Assembly (NCBI RefSeq): GCF_900218035.1
Contig: NZ_OBMR01000002.1
Location: forward strand, 62,001-126,000
From: Pseudobutyrivibrio ruminis DSM 9787
GTDB taxonomy: Bacteria; Bacillota; Clostridia; Lachnospirales; Lachnospiraceae
DNA length: 64,000 nucleotides
Direction of reading: 5' to 3'
Under the pieces are notes generated by a model. The model had not been told where the DNA came from. It ran no database searches and saw nothing but the letters and a program-made list of their open reading frames with translations. Within the stretch, counting starts at the first letter, position 1, and every line of letters starts with the position of its first letter. The position numbers were made by a program, and so were the translations under genes. Shown here one piece after another: positions 49,457 through 59,473 of this stretch.

Positions 49457-51311
49457 TGTGACATACCCCCGAACCTATAGATTTTGCGCCACATCCACTG
49501 CAGCCCATCTTACAATTTGGAGTAACTTTGCCAGCCATGGCGTTATTCCACTCTCTTTTTAAGAATTCTTTTGTTACATGGCAATCGATGAAATCCCATG
49601 GGAAGATTTCGTCTAAATCACGCTGTCTGTATGCATAAAAATCAATTGAAATATTGTTTTTCTCAAATGCAGCAAGCCACTTATCAAAATCGAAGTACTC
49701 GCCCCACGCATCAAAGAAACAGCCGCTATTGTATGCATCTAAAATCGCTGGGCAAAGACGTCTGTCTCCGCGGGCAAATACGCCCTCAAGTACAGTAACA
49801 TCAGAATGATGCCAATTGTATTTAAGCGACTTTTGATTGAGCTGTGCCTTCATTTCGTCATTTACAACCTTTGCGCGACGGAGATATTCTCCTGCTTCGT
49901 ACATTGGAGCCCACTGGAATGGTGTAAATGGCTTTGGAACAAAGAAAGATGTAGATATAGTAATCTGGCATCTGCCCTGACGCTGTTCCTTTGGAACTGT
50001 ATCATAGTATGCAGCAGCAACTTCATTTGCAAGCTGAGGAATAGCTTTCATGTCCTCGTCTGTTTCACCAGGCAAACCTAACATAAAGTAGAATTTGACC
50101 TTGTTCCATCCGCCCTTAAATGCAAGTGTAGCACCGCCGATAATGTCTTCTACTGTAAGTCCTTTATTAATGACATTACGCATTCTTTGAGAGCCTGCCT
50201 CTGGAGCAAATGTAATACTTGATTTACGAACATCCTGAACCTTGCTCATTACATCCAAAGAAAATGCATCAATACGTAAAGATGGTAATGATACATTAAC
50301 ACCCTCTGACAAGCAATCATCAATAAGGAAATCCATAAGCTCACCAAGTGCATGGTAATCACTAGATGAAAGGGAGCTAAGGCTGATTTCTTCGTGGCCA
50401 GTAGATGCTAATAATTCTTTGGCCTGTGCCTTCAAAACATCAACTGATTTCTCACGATTTGGACGATAAATCATTCCTGCCTGACAGAAACGACATCCAC
50501 GAATACATCCGCGCTGTATCTCAAGCACAACTCTGTCCTGAATAGCACGTACAAATGGGATGAGCATCTTTGTTGGATAGCTAGATGAATCCATATCTTT
50601 AACAACCTGTCTTTCAACAGTTGCAGGAACATCATCATAGATGGGCTTGAATTCAGCAATTGTGCCATCTTCCTTGTATGATACTTCATAAAGTGATGGT
50701 ACATAGATGCCTGGAATATGACTGGCTTCTCTAAGAAAAGAATTTCTATCGAAGCCCTTTTTCTTGTGTTCTTTGTATAGCTCGAGAAGTGTTGGATAGC
50801 TAGTTTCGCCCTCGCCAACGTATACCAAATCAACAAAATCGGCGATTGGCTCTGGATTTGTGGCGCAAGGACCGCCAACAATAACGATAGGATCGTCATT
50901 TTCTCTTTCGCTGTTTAATAATGCAACTCCAGCTAAATCAAGAATCTGCAAAATGTTTGTATAACACATTTCGTACTGAAGTGTCATACCGATAAAATCG
51001 AAGCCCTTGATAGGGTCCTGTGATTCTAACGCAAAAAGAGGTATATTACGCTCCTTCATCAGATTATGTAAATCTGGCCATGGCGAATATACCCTTTCAC
51101 AATATGTATCCTGACGCTTGTTAAGCATATCGTAAAGGATGGCAATTCCTAAATGAGACATGCCAACTTCATAGACATCAGGAAAGCACATGGCAAATCT
51201 GATGTCTACGTCAGCAGGATTTTTGATTACGCTATTAAATTCATTGCCGATATAACGTGCAGGCTTATCAATCTGCATCAGTATATCGTCTGGTAATGCT
51301 AATTTCTTCAT
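49446..51311 (-). CDS. TIGR03960 family B12-binding-type radical SAM protein
   Basis: A 621-residue radical SAM enzyme with a B12-binding-like N-terminal domain (about 1-190, MCFPDVYEVGMSHLGIAILYDMLNKR) and a radical SAM core with C-x3-C-x2-C in RGCIRGCRFCQAG near residue 271. The C-terminal region ends in a cysteine cluster (CKMGCSGCGAKS). It is the partner of the overlapping TIGR03936 gene. The function is unknown, although the linkage to ribosomal genes suggests RNA or ribosome modification (inference). Confidence 0.92.
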   Translation of the reverse strand: MKKLALPDDILMQIDKPARYIGNEFNSVIKNPADVDIRFAMCFPDVYEVGMSHLGIAILYDMLNKRQDTYCERVYSPWPDLHNLMKERNIPLFALESQDPIKGFDFIGMTLQYEMCYTNILQILDLAGVALLNSERENDDPIVIVGGPCATNPEPIADFVDLVYVGEGETSYPTLLELYKEHKKKGFDRNSFLREASHIPGIYVPSLYEVSYKEDGTIAEFKPIYDDVPATVERQVVKDMDSSSYPTKMLIPFVRAIQDRVVLEIQRGCIRGCRFCQAGMIYRPNREKSVDVLKAQAKELLASTGHEEISLSSLSSSDYHALGELMDFLIDDCLSEGVNVSLPSLRIDAFSLDVMSKVQDVRKSSITFAPEAGSQRMRNVINKGLTVEDIIGGATLAFKGGWNKVKFYFMLGLPGETDEDMKAIPQLANEVAAAYYDTVPKEQRQGRCQITISTSFFVPKPFTPFQWAPMYEAGEYLRRAKVVNDEMKAQLNQKSLKYNWHHSDVTVLEGVFARGDRRLCPAILDAYNSGCFFDAWGEYFDFDKWLAAFEKNNISIDFYAYRQRDLDEIFPWDFIDCHVTKEFLKREWNNAMAGKVTPNCKMGCSGCGAKSIGSGVCHNAR

Positions 51312-51318
51312 AAATAAA

Positions 51319-52599
51319 TTATCTTTGAGCTAACTCCGATGTGATGTCTTCCCATGTTACACCTTTTTCAGCCATGAGAACCATCATATGATAAAGGAAA
51401 TCAGATATTTCGTATTTAGTCTCCTCAGGGTCAGGATTCTTAGCTGCAATAACGATTTCTGTAGCTTCCTCTCCCACCTTTTTAAGGATTTTATCAAGTC
51501 CTTTATCAAATAAATAATTTGTGTATGAGCCTTCCTTTGGATTCTTTTTTCTATCCAAAATGATGGCATAAACATCTTCGAAAACCTTAAGTGGATTTCG
51601 CTCAACATACTCCTTTTTAACTATTTCGTTGAAGAAGCAGCTTGGTGCGCCAGTATGACATGCTACTCCAACTTGAGAAACTTTCGCCAAAATAGTATCA
51701 AAATCACAATCAGCAGTCAATGACTTGACGTACTGTGTATGGCCACTTGTTTCTCCTTTAACCCAAAGAGCTTTTCTTGAACGAGAATAATATGTCATCT
51801 TGCCAGTACGTATTGTAGAGTTCAATGACTCTTCGTTCATGTAGGCAAGCATGAGAACTTCGCCTGTCTGAAAATCCTGAACTACAACTGGTACAAGGCC
51901 ATCTGAGTTTGGTTTTAAATCTGACCAGCTAAGCTTTGGCTCAAAATTGTCCATTTTGATGCCAGAATCTGAAAGTTCACTCTTTAACTGCATGATATCT
52001 GTATCGGTATCATTTATAAATGCACCGGAGATTCCTCTGATTTGATCTGACTTAAGTAGCTTTTCAACATAACTGAAATCATTGTTATCAACCTGGACAA
52101 TGTATGGAATGCTTGTGATATTTTCAAGACCCTCTAAAAGAGTGGTGTTCATGATTAAAAGCTCGTGAACATTATCTTGAAGGAAATCCTTTGTTTTAAA
52201 AAGGAAATCTACAGTTGAAAGTGAAACAAGCATTTTGTTAGCACCAAATCTTGCAGATGCTTCTTTTATTAAGTCGATTGTCTCAGGCTTTGAACCATTT
52301 AAAATGACTTCGATACAGCCTGCATACAAAAGCTTTTTAACGTCCTCAAGACGCTTAATATTTCCACCGCCTGCTGTCTTAACCTGAACGTTTCGATTAA
52401 TCTCTCTGATTGCTAAAATGTTTTTCTCGTGCTCTTCATCTGTAGATGATAAATCGTAGCAAATGATTTTATCGATTCCACTATCATCATAAACAGATGC
52501 AAGCTCTAAGACGTCCTTTTTATTTTCAAGCTCTGTTGGACTTTTAACTGCCATTCCATCTTTGATGTAGATGGTGGCAACTATATTTTTGTGCTCCAT
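51319..52599 (-). CDS. hisI: HisIE with an N-terminal HisF-like domain lacking catalytic aspartates
   Basis: A 426-residue three-part protein. Residues about 228-330 are HisI, phosphoribosyl-AMP cyclohydrolase ([45 protein letters not shown] with metal cysteines). Residues about 338-425 are HisE, phosphoribosyl-ATP pyrophosphatase ([20 protein letters not shown]). Residues 1-about 210 align with HisF/HisA barrels ([28 protein letters not shown]), but the HisF catalytic Asp11 is Tyr11, and the position of Asp130 is Ser128. So the barrel is probably structural or regulatory. It is the last gene of the his cluster. Confidence 0.9.
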   Translation of the reverse strand: MEHKNIVATIYIKDGMAVKSPTELENKKDVLELASVYDDSGIDKIICYDLSSTDEEHEKNILAIREINRNVQVKTAGGGNIKRLEDVKKLLYAGCIEVILNGSKPETIDLIKEASARFGANKMLVSLSTVDFLFKTKDFLQDNVHELLIMNTTLLEGLENITSIPYIVQVDNNDFSYVEKLLKSDQIRGISGAFINDTDTDIMQLKSELSDSGIKMDNFEPKLSWSDLKPNSDGLVPVVVQDFQTGEVLMLAYMNEESLNSTIRTGKMTYYSRSRKALWVKGETSGHTQYVKSLTADCDFDTILAKVSQVGVACHTGAPSCFFNEIVKKEYVERNPLKVFEDVYAIILDRKKNPKEGSYTNYLFDKGLDKILKKVGEEATEIVIAAKNPDPEETKYEISDFLYHMMVLMAEKGVTWEDITSELAQR

Positions 52600-52621
52600 T
52601 GTAAATACCGCTCCTTTAATA

Positions 52622-53215
52622 CTAGATTGAACCCTTTGTTGTCATAGTATCTGCAATTCTAGGATCAATTGTGGTTGCCTCGTCTAAGGCTTTTGCAAAA
52701 GCTTTAAAAATCGCTTCACACATATGATGAGAATTGCCTGGTGTTAAAACTTTGATGTGAAGGTTCATAGCTGCAGAATATGAAATCGCATAGAAAAATT
52801 CTTTTATCATTTCTGTGTCCATATATCCTATTTTTTCTGTAGGAAAATCTGCTTCAAAGGATAAATATGGGCGATTGCATAAATCTACTGCAACAAGAAC
52901 TAAAGTCTCATCCATAGGAAGAATGCAACTACCGTATCGCTTCATGCTCTTTTTGCTGCCGCATGCTTTTTTGATAGCATTGCCTAAAACTATACCTGTA
53001 TCTTCGATGGTATGATGGCAATCTACCTGCAAATCCCCTCTGATTTCTGCAGTCATATCAAATAAGCCATGTCTTGTAAATGCATCAAGCATATGATCAA
53101 AAAATCCAATGCCTGAATTTACCTGACAGTTACCTGAACCATCTATTTTAAAATCGATGGTAATGTCTGTTTCTTTTGTTTTTCTAGCAACACGTGCTCT
53201 ACGTTCTTCCGACAT
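52622..53215 (-). CDS. hisB: Imidazoleglycerol-phosphate dehydratase
   Basis: HisB removes water from imidazole glycerol phosphate in histidine synthesis. The 197-residue protein is the monofunctional form, with the paired metal-binding motifs [14 protein letters not shown] and [11 protein letters not shown] in the first half and [27 protein letters not shown] in the second. The start has a good context. It lies 75 bases after hisD and 22 bases before hisIE. Confidence 0.96.
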   Translation of the reverse strand: MSEERRARVARKTKETDITIDFKIDGSGNCQVNSGIGFFDHMLDAFTRHGLFDMTAEIRGDLQVDCHHTIEDTGIVLGNAIKKACGSKKSMKRYGSCILPMDETLVLVAVDLCNRPYLSFEADFPTEKIGYMDTEMIKEFFYAISYSAAMNLHIKVLTPGNSHHMCEAIFKAFAKALDEATTIDPRIADTMTTKGSI

Positions 53216-53290
53216 AACACCGCCCCAAATAATTATTTTTACAACCTTTTTTATTATACCTAAATATTACAAAATATTAAAGTAACTATA

Positions 53291-54577
53291 TTACTCAAAA
53301 CGCACTTTAATTGAGTTTGCATGAGCTGTGAGCTGCTCGTTGTTTGCAAACTTAACAATATCTGGATAAACCTTTTCTAATGCTTCCTTTGAGTATGAAA
53401 TAATGCTTGATTTCTTGATAAAATCGTCTACTGATAGAGGTGAGAAAAATCTCGCTGTACCATTTGTTGGAAGCACATGATTAGGTCCTGCAAAGTAATC
53501 ACCTAATGGCTCAGATGAATACTGACCAAGGAAAATTGCTCCCGCATTTTTTATATAAGTCATATCTTCAAATGGATTTGCGGTTACGATTTCCAAGTGC
53601 TCTGATGCAATAGCATTTACACATTCTATGGCGTCTTTTTTGTTCTCTGCAATCAATAGATATCCGAAGTTATCCAAAGACTTTTGAATGATATCTTTTC
53701 TGGAAAGTATTTTTACAAAACGCTCTATCTCGCTCTCAACCTTATCTGCAAGCTCTGCAGATGTTGTAACTAAAATGGCAGATGCCAATTCATCATGCTC
53801 AGCCTGTGAAAGTAGGTCTGCAGCTACATAGGTTGGATTAGCTGTTTCGTCTGCAAGTACCAATATCTCAGAAGGACCAGCAATAGAATCGATTGAAACA
53901 TATCCAAATACAGCCTTCTTAGCAAGAGCTACAAATATATTGCCTGGTCCAACAATCTTATCTACTTTTGCAATAGATTCTGTTCCGAAGGCAAGAGCTG
54001 CTATAGCCTGTGCACCACCACACTTGTAAATTACATCAACCCCGGCTTCATTAGCGGCTACTAGTGTACTTGGGTTGACTTTTCCTTCTTTGTTACAAGG
54101 TGTTGTCATGTATATTTCAGGAACTCCAGCAACCTTTGCTGGCATAACATTCATTAGAACCGATGATGGATATACAGCCTTTCCTCCAGGTACGTAAACA
54201 CCAACTCTTGCAAGAGGCGATACTTTCTGGCCAAGGATAATACCTTCCTCAGATGTAAACCAGCTGTTCTGCTTTTGTTTTGCGTGATAGCTTTCGATGT
54301 TTACCAGGGCTTTTCTTATTACCTCAACAAGCTCTTCTGGAACAAGACTGTAAGCCTCTTCTATTTCTTCTTTTGTTACAATAATATTAGTAGCGTTAAT
54401 ATCTGCTCCGTCGAACTGCTTCGTATATGCGAATACTGCTTCGTCTCCCTTTTCACGTACCGTATTTACGATATCATTTACAGTGCTTTCGTACTCAGTG
54501 TATTGACTAGGACTACGCTTAAGTAGTGATTCTAGTATGTTGTTAATTGTGTCTTTAGTGAGCTTAAGCTTTCTCAT
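53291..54577 (-). CDS. hisD: Histidinol dehydrogenase
   Basis: HisD oxidises histidinol to histidine in two NAD-dependent steps. The 428-residue protein has [14 protein letters not shown], the zinc-binding region [18 protein letters not shown]...[10 protein letters not shown], and the C-terminal [21 protein letters not shown]. It overlaps hisG by 14 bases. Confidence 0.96.
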   Translation of the reverse strand: MRKLKLTKDTINNILESLLKRSPSQYTEYESTVNDIVNTVREKGDEAVFAYTKQFDGADINATNIIVTKEEIEEAYSLVPEELVEVIRKALVNIESYHAKQKQNSWFTSEEGIILGQKVSPLARVGVYVPGGKAVYPSSVLMNVMPAKVAGVPEIYMTTPCNKEGKVNPSTLVAANEAGVDVIYKCGGAQAIAALAFGTESIAKVDKIVGPGNIFVALAKKAVFGYVSIDSIAGPSEILVLADETANPTYVAADLLSQAEHDELASAILVTTSAELADKVESEIERFVKILSRKDIIQKSLDNFGYLLIAENKKDAIECVNAIASEHLEIVTANPFEDMTYIKNAGAIFLGQYSSEPLGDYFAGPNHVLPTNGTARFFSPLSVDDFIKKSSIISYSKEALEKVYPDIVKFANNEQLTAHANSIKVRFE

Positions 54578-55223
54578 TTTCTAATGCTCCCTTCAGCTTT
54601 TCAATAAGGTCAGTAATTCTTTCGTTTTCCATTTTCATCGATACCTGGTTTACTACCATTCTGGCTGATAATGGACAAACCTCTTCCAGAACCACAAGGC
54701 CATTTTCCCTAAGTGTTGATCCGGTTTCTACAATATCTACAATCACCTCAGATAGACCAACAATAGGTGCTAGTTCAATAGAACCGTTTAGCTTTATTAT
54801 TTCTACTGTTTGATTTTTGATATTATAAAAATAGTCCTTTGCAATTCTAGGATATTTACTTGCTACACGAATAAGCTCATGATGCTTTAACAGCTCTGCT
54901 GCTTCTGCTGGTCCACAGACGCACATGCGACATTTTCCAAAGCCAAGATCCAATACTTCGTAAATATTTCTATTTTCTTCTAGGATTGTATCTTCACCAA
55001 CTACTCCAATATCAGCAGCACCATACTCTACATATGTAGGCACATCAGGGCCTTTGGCTAGGAAAAATTTAAGCTTTAAGTCTTCATTAACAAAGATAAG
55101 CTTTCTTGTATCAGGATCTTTCATTTCTTCACAAGTAATACCAATAGTTTCAAAGAGCTCTAAGGTCTTTTTTGCTAAACGTCCCTTTCCGAGGGCAAAT
55201 GTTAAATATCTATCTTCACTCAT
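54564..55223 (-). CDS. hisG: ATP phosphoribosyltransferase, short form
   Basis: HisG catalyses the first and committed step of histidine synthesis. At 219 residues it is the short form, which lacks the C-terminal regulatory ACT-like domain and needs HisZ; hisZ is directly upstream, overlapping by 4 bases. It shows [16 protein letters not shown] at the N terminus, [21 protein letters not shown], and the PRPP-binding [15 protein letters not shown]. Confidence 0.96.
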   Translation of the reverse strand: MSEDRYLTFALGKGRLAKKTLELFETIGITCEEMKDPDTRKLIFVNEDLKLKFFLAKGPDVPTYVEYGAADIGVVGEDTILEENRNIYEVLDLGFGKCRMCVCGPAEAAELLKHHELIRVASKYPRIAKDYFYNIKNQTVEIIKLNGSIELAPIVGLSEVIVDIVETGSTLRENGLVVLEEVCPLSARMVVNQVSMKMENERITDLIEKLKGALENEKA

Positions 55224-56209
55224 GACTGTCTCCTAAGTGCTAACATTAATTGATCAACTGTAATTGCAAAACCAATGGCTGGAGCTTCCTTTCCAAAGTG
55301 GCTTAGGAGGGAATCATATCTACCTCCTTTTACCAGAGGCTCCCCTACACCATAGGAATATCCGGTAAAAATGATGCCTGTATAGTATTTGTATTCAGAA
55401 ATCATTCCAAGCTCAAATGAGATGTAATCCATTACTTTATTTTTATTTAAAAGCTCGTAAAGCTTTGTAAGGTATTCCAAGGCATCATATACTTTTTTAT
55501 ATTTCTTTGCCTTCTCCAAATAAGGAGCCCATTCTTTAGGGGAATTCATGATTTTGCCTGTAATATCAAACAAATCTATTAAACCCTTGCTTACTTCTGC
55601 TTGCTGCAATAGCTCCTTTGCTCCAAAGAAATTTTTATTTGAGATAAGATTGATAAGCTTTTCTTCCTGGTCGTCAGAAAGGTTTGCTGCTTCAATTAAT
55701 CCTCTAACAACATCGATGTGGCCCACGCCAATTTCGAATTCTTTTAAGCCTAGCTTCTTTAACGCATTTACGGTAATTGTAAGAATCTCTGCATCAGCAT
55801 CAACAGAGCTATCTCCGATAAATTCGCAACCAGCTTGGGTGCTTTCTTTTAATCGACCCTGCAGACTATGATAATTAATAAAAACATTTCCTTCATAGGA
55901 AAGTTTTACTGCCTCATCTGTATCCGAAAAATACATTGCAGCAGCTCTAGCTACTGAAGGTGTAATGTCAGGCCTGAGAACAAGTGTATTGCCGTCTCTG
56001 TCAAAGAATTTGAACATCTCGTTTGATTTGCAGCTTCCTACTTCTTTTGAAAAAGTATCAAAATATTCAAATGTAGGGGTAGATATTGGAGAATATCCTG
56101 CCTCCTTAAAACACTTTCTAAGGTTATAAAGGGCATCTAAACGCTGCTCATATTCACTGTTATAAATGTCTCGAACTCCTTCTGGAGTGTGTAAAGTTAA
56201 ATTTTTCAT
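55220..56209 (-). CDS. hisZ: ATP phosphoribosyltransferase regulatory subunit HisZ
   Basis: HisZ is a histidyl-tRNA synthetase paralogue that forms a complex with short HisG and provides feedback regulation. The 329-residue protein starts at ATG 56209 (AGAGGTG upstream) with [18 protein letters not shown], and has the class II synthetase segments [26 protein letters not shown] and [17 protein letters not shown]. It is first gene of hisZ-hisG-hisD-hisB-hisIE. hisA, hisC, hisF and hisH are not in the window. Confidence 0.94.
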   Translation of the reverse strand: MKNLTLHTPEGVRDIYNSEYEQRLDALYNLRKCFKEAGYSPISTPTFEYFDTFSKEVGSCKSNEMFKFFDRDGNTLVLRPDITPSVARAAAMYFSDTDEAVKLSYEGNVFINYHSLQGRLKESTQAGCEFIGDSSVDADAEILTITVNALKKLGLKEFEIGVGHIDVVRGLIEAANLSDDQEEKLINLISNKNFFGAKELLQQAEVSKGLIDLFDITGKIMNSPKEWAPYLEKAKKYKKVYDALEYLTKLYELLNKNKVMDYISFELGMISEYKYYTGIIFTGYSYGVGEPLVKGGRYDSLLSHFGKEAPAIGFAITVDQLMLALRRQS

Positions 56210-56233
56210 TTCGCACCTCTTGTACAAAACTAC

Positions 56234-56259
56234 ACTTTAGCGTGATAAAGAACTAAAGT
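56234..56259 (-). promoter_or_regulatory. Hairpin at the 5' end of the his operon leader
   Basis: ACTTTAG/CTAAAGT, a 7-bp stem with a 12-base loop, lies immediately downstream of the predicted promoter start site and about 25 bases before hisZ. No T-box or histidine leader peptide was recognised. Confidence 0.4.
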
Positions 56260-56260
56260 T

Positions 56261-56289
56261 ATTATACTTTAATAAAGCCCCGAAGTCAA
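56261..56289 (-). promoter_or_regulatory. his operon promoter, overlapping the upstream terminator
   Basis: On the - strand TTGACT (56289-56284) and TATAAT (56266-56261) are 17 bases apart. The -35 element lies in the loop of the terminator that ends the chemotaxis-receptor gene. Confidence 0.75.
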
Positions 56290-56305
56290 CATGGCCTCGG
56301 GGCAC
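56278..56305 (-). terminator. Terminator of the methyl-accepting protein gene
   Basis: A 7-bp GC-rich stem (GCCCCGA/TCGGGGC) with a 13-base loop, followed on the - strand by TTTATTAAA. The T-run is weak, and the element overlaps the his promoter. Confidence 0.7.
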
Positions 56306-56320
56306 TCTATTTCTTGGATA

Positions 56321-57859
56321 TTAGCTGTTCAACAATCTGCTAATTTCATCTACCATTTCATTGATAGTCTTAGCTTGGGCTGCTACTTCTTCAGTATTTT
56401 TGGCATTGCTTTCTGCCATAGATCTGATAGCAACAAATTGCTCATTTTCATCTCTTATGCTTTCTGCAATGTTTTGGTTAATATCTACAGTTTGTCTGAT
56501 GATATCAGCTTGCCGTTTGATAGCGGTATTCATTTCATTTACAGCGTCAACGGAATCACGTAACATACCGCTCATATCTCGAATATCGCCAAATACTTTC
56601 TTGAACTGTTCATTCTGTTCGTTTAGCTTAGTTGCATTGTTTTCTACTTGAGTTGTAATTTCTTTAACATTCATTTGAACTCTATCAATTACAGCTCCTA
56701 CATCGTTTAGTGAATTAGAGGTGCTTTCAGCAAGCTTACCAACTTCTGTTGCAACAACTGCAAATCCTTTGCCTGCTTCACCAGCTCTAGCTGCTTCAAT
56801 TGATGCATTTAATGCAAGAAGGCTTATTGAAGATGAAATTCCTTGAATTAATTCTAAGGTAGTTCCTATTTCTTCTACTGCTTTTGATAATCTTTCCGCT
56901 ACATCAGTTGTAGTAGCCATAGATTCAGAAACTTCGGTGTTAATTCCTTGCAAATCATTAAGAGATCTTTCGTTTTCATTAGATTTGCTTAGGAGATTAT
57001 CTGAAGTTGTTTCTACCTTTCCTACATTTTCTTCTACGATGTTCTCACAATCGCTAAGCTCAGAAAGGTTATTCATGCTTTCATCTGCTTTAACACTCAG
57101 CTGATTACTACTTTCAACAAGATCATCACTGGTTGCAGATAATTCTTCTGCTGAAGCACTTTCATCTGAGGCAATATCAAGTAGCGCCGAGCCTGCAGTA
57201 ACCATTTTTTCAGAAATGCTTTTTACTGCATCCATAACGCCTACAACTCTTCTGTTATTTTCTTCTAATTCGTCTTTTTTTGCAGTAACAAGGAAGTGAG
57301 AAACGAAAAAGATAAATAATGTAATGCCAGCTAATGAAATGGTTAAGCCTACAATACACATTATGATATCAGTTACAAATAATTCATCCTTTGCAGGAAG
57401 AAGCTGTGTCCCTCTAACTATCCATCCACTTATTAGCGAAATAATACAAATAACACCGGTTGTTAACAACTGTTTTATGTCTAAGAAAAAGCCTATAAGT
57501 GTTAAAAAGAACGCTAAAAATCCCCAGAAATTACGGGTTGGACACATGTATACAATGTAAGTCCATTGAATGATTAGAACTAATGAGCAGAAAATCTTAC
57601 CTAATTGTAACTTTCCGTCAAGAAGATATCCTTCGTCATCAAAGGATGTTTTTAAAATTAACATGCCTGCTACAAGGAAGCCTACATCCATTAAAGCAAA
57701 ACAAATTACAGCAAGCCATGGCATTGTTTGGTAGAAGCCTAATAGTTTTTCTACTATAAACATACAAGTAGCAAACATACATGCACCTGTCAAAGCTATA
57801 ATCCCCCATTTAAATACAGCTGACAAGTATACTTCAAAAGCAGTTTTTTTCGCACCCAT
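56321..57859 (-). CDS. Methyl-accepting chemotaxis-type protein with membrane-only input
   Basis: A 512-residue protein from ATG 57859 (GAGGAGG upstream). The N-terminal 210 residues contain about six membrane helices with very short loops and no extracellular ligand domain. A HAMP domain is not evident. The C-terminal signalling domain has the conserved tip [34 protein letters not shown] and flanking coiled coils. No other chemotaxis gene is nearby. It may sense the membrane state, or signal to a non-chemotactic output. Confidence 0.88.
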   Translation of the reverse strand: MGAKKTAFEVYLSAVFKWGIIALTGACMFATCMFIVEKLLGFYQTMPWLAVICFALMDVGFLVAGMLILKTSFDDEGYLLDGKLQLGKIFCSLVLIIQWTYIVYMCPTRNFWGFLAFFLTLIGFFLDIKQLLTTGVICIISLISGWIVRGTQLLPAKDELFVTDIIMCIVGLTISLAGITLFIFFVSHFLVTAKKDELEENNRRVVGVMDAVKSISEKMVTAGSALLDIASDESASAEELSATSDDLVESSNQLSVKADESMNNLSELSDCENIVEENVGKVETTSDNLLSKSNENERSLNDLQGINTEVSESMATTTDVAERLSKAVEEIGTTLELIQGISSSISLLALNASIEAARAGEAGKGFAVVATEVGKLAESTSNSLNDVGAVIDRVQMNVKEITTQVENNATKLNEQNEQFKKVFGDIRDMSGMLRDSVDAVNEMNTAIKRQADIIRQTVDINQNIAESIRDENEQFVAIRSMAESNAKNTEEVAAQAKTINEMVDEISRLLNS

Positions 57860-57970
57860 TGAATATAACCTCCTCAATATATTTATCAAGAAAGATTGTA
57901 TCAATGGATTATGACAAAGTTGTTAACAATAATCACCATTTTTTGTAAATTGAAGATTTTATAAAAAGAA

Positions 57971-58002
57971 AAAAAAGAGTTGCAATCAGGCAACTCTTTT
58001 TT
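57971..58002. terminator. Terminator after recU
   Basis: A 7-bp core stem (GAGTTGC/GCAACTC) with a 6-base loop, extended by A-run/T-run pairing on both sides. Confidence 0.88.
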
Positions 58003-58020
58003 ATGTTTATTTATAATGCT

Positions 58021-58551
58021 TTATAATCTTGAAGACAAATCAATATTTATCATATCAAGATAAGGTACTAGCAGATTAGGCTTTGTGGTAAAGAAATATT
58101 TTTCATCAAGCTCTTCTATTCTAAAGCTTTTTCTGCCGCCTTCTTGCATTCTATCCCAGAATTCCTTTAGCTTTTCATAGGTCAGGTAATAATATACATC
58201 TCTCTCGCTAAAGAAAATCAGAATAAACGCTAGGCCATCTTGTGCCTCCCAATTTCCCATGAAATTTACCTGGTGCTCATGTATGTTTTGGAGAGGAAAT
58301 GTATCTTTATTGCACTCCTTTGCATCAAAACACACAGGAATCCCTTGGATAGCACCTACATAATCGACAGTGGATTTTTGATCAAAGTAAGCAAGTGTTA
58401 TATGACCCTTATTATCCATATCAATAGGTGTGATTGGTGTTGGAATCTTTTGAATGAGGGCCAAACCGTTTTCGGCGTACACCTCATTTGTTTTATTAAT
58501 AAATTCTTCAAATGTGGAACCGCGAAGCCCACGTGATTTATATGTAGCCAT
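58021..58551 (-). CDS. recU: Holliday junction resolvase RecU
   Basis: RecU resolves four-way DNA junctions in Gram-positive bacteria. The 176-residue protein starts [19 protein letters not shown] (ATG 58551, GGGAG upstream) and has the nuclease core DYVGAIQGIPVCFDAKECNKDTFPL with acidic and Lys catalytic residues. The first 14 bases overlap the end of the pseudouridine synthase gene. B. subtilis RecU is about 206 residues; this one lacks part of the N-terminal extension. Confidence 0.92.
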   Translation of the reverse strand: MATYKSRGLRGSTFEEFINKTNEVYAENGLALIQKIPTPITPIDMDNKGHITLAYFDQKSTVDYVGAIQGIPVCFDAKECNKDTFPLQNIHEHQVNFMGNWEAQDGLAFILIFFSERDVYYYLTYEKLKEFWDRMQEGGRKSFRIEELDEKYFFTTKPNLLVPYLDMINIDLSSRL

Positions 58552-59473
58552 TAAACTCCCTTGGTAAATCACAGACAAACTTTCTACCATCTTCAAACTC
58601 TATTGAGTACGCATGTAAAAGCTGTCCTCTAACATTTTCTTTTTTATTAATTGATGTGTTTCCGTATTTGTTATCACCTAATATAGGATGACCAATTGAA
58701 GCTAGGTGTGCTCTTATCTGGTGGGTTCTACCTGTGATTAAGTGAATCTCCAGTAAGGTAAATTTATCGCCGACATGGGCTATAGGTCTATAAGCTGTTT
58801 TAATAGGCTTAGAATCCTTTGTTTCGGTTTGGGTTATAGAAACCTTATTAGTTGCTTCATCCTTTGATAAAAAGCCTTCTATCTGCTGATTTTGCTCGAT
58901 ATTACCAAGCACAACTGCACGATACAATTTCTTACAGCTACGCTCCTTCAAAGCTTCCCCAAGTTCCTGGGCAGCCTTTAATGTCTTAGCAAATAAAACG
59001 ATGCCTGAAGTATTTCTATCTAGCCTGTTGCATATGCTAGGGTGAAAGTGCTTGAAGCTTTCTTCTGTAAGGCCTTTTTCGTTTATCAAATAAGATATAG
59101 CCATCTCATTAATCGAGATATCTGATGGTGTATCTTTTTGAGACTTAATACCAGCTGGTTTGTTGATGATAATCATTTCATCATCTTCGTAAATTACATT
59201 GATATTATGGTCTACTTCTTTAAGAGAATGATACAATTCATCTCTTTCTCCAGCTCCAGTCATTTTGGCATATGTTTCATCCGAAAACCAAATTTTTACA
59301 ATGTCGCCTGTATTAAGTTTTTCTGTACCATCAGCTTTTTTATCGTTAAGTGTGATGTTCTTTTTGCGAAGCATTTTGTATATAAAGCTGGAGCTTGCTT
59401 CGCTAAGAACACGTTTCAGATATTTGTCAAAACGCTGATTACTATCGTTTACGTCTATTTTTAGTTCTTTCAT
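58538..59473 (-). CDS. RluC/RluA family pseudouridine synthase
   Basis: A 311-residue pseudouridine synthase: an N-terminal S4 domain (about 10-65, [24 protein letters not shown]), then a catalytic domain with [21 protein letters not shown], holding the catalytic Asp, and [27 protein letters not shown]. It is a second paralogue besides the gene at 18911; rRNA target specificity is not readable. It overlaps ygiQ by 32 bases and recU by 14. Confidence 0.92.
   Translation of the reverse strand: MKELKIDVNDSNQRFDKYLKRVLSEASSSFIYKMLRKKNITLNDKKADGTEKLNTGDIVKIWFSDETYAKMTGAGERDELYHSLKEVDHNINVIYEDDEMIIINKPAGIKSQKDTPSDISINEMAISYLINEKGLTEESFKHFHPSICNRLDRNTSGIVLFAKTLKAAQELGEALKERSCKKLYRAVVLGNIEQNQQIEGFLSKDEATNKVSITQTETKDSKPIKTAYRPIAHVGDKFTLLEIHLITGRTHQIRAHLASIGHPILGDNKYGNTSINKKENVRGQLLHAYSIEFEDGRKFVCDLPREFNGYI

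Noticed and set aside
50471-50899. A 142-residue frame within the TIGR03960 radical SAM gene
   Set aside because: It is a shifted frame of a strongly conserved protein; long shadow frames are expected where stop codons are rare in alternate frames.
56210-56260. T-box or histidine leader peptide upstream of hisZ
   Set aside because: The leader is only about 50 bases, contains no His-rich frame, no T-box sequence and no antiterminator structure.
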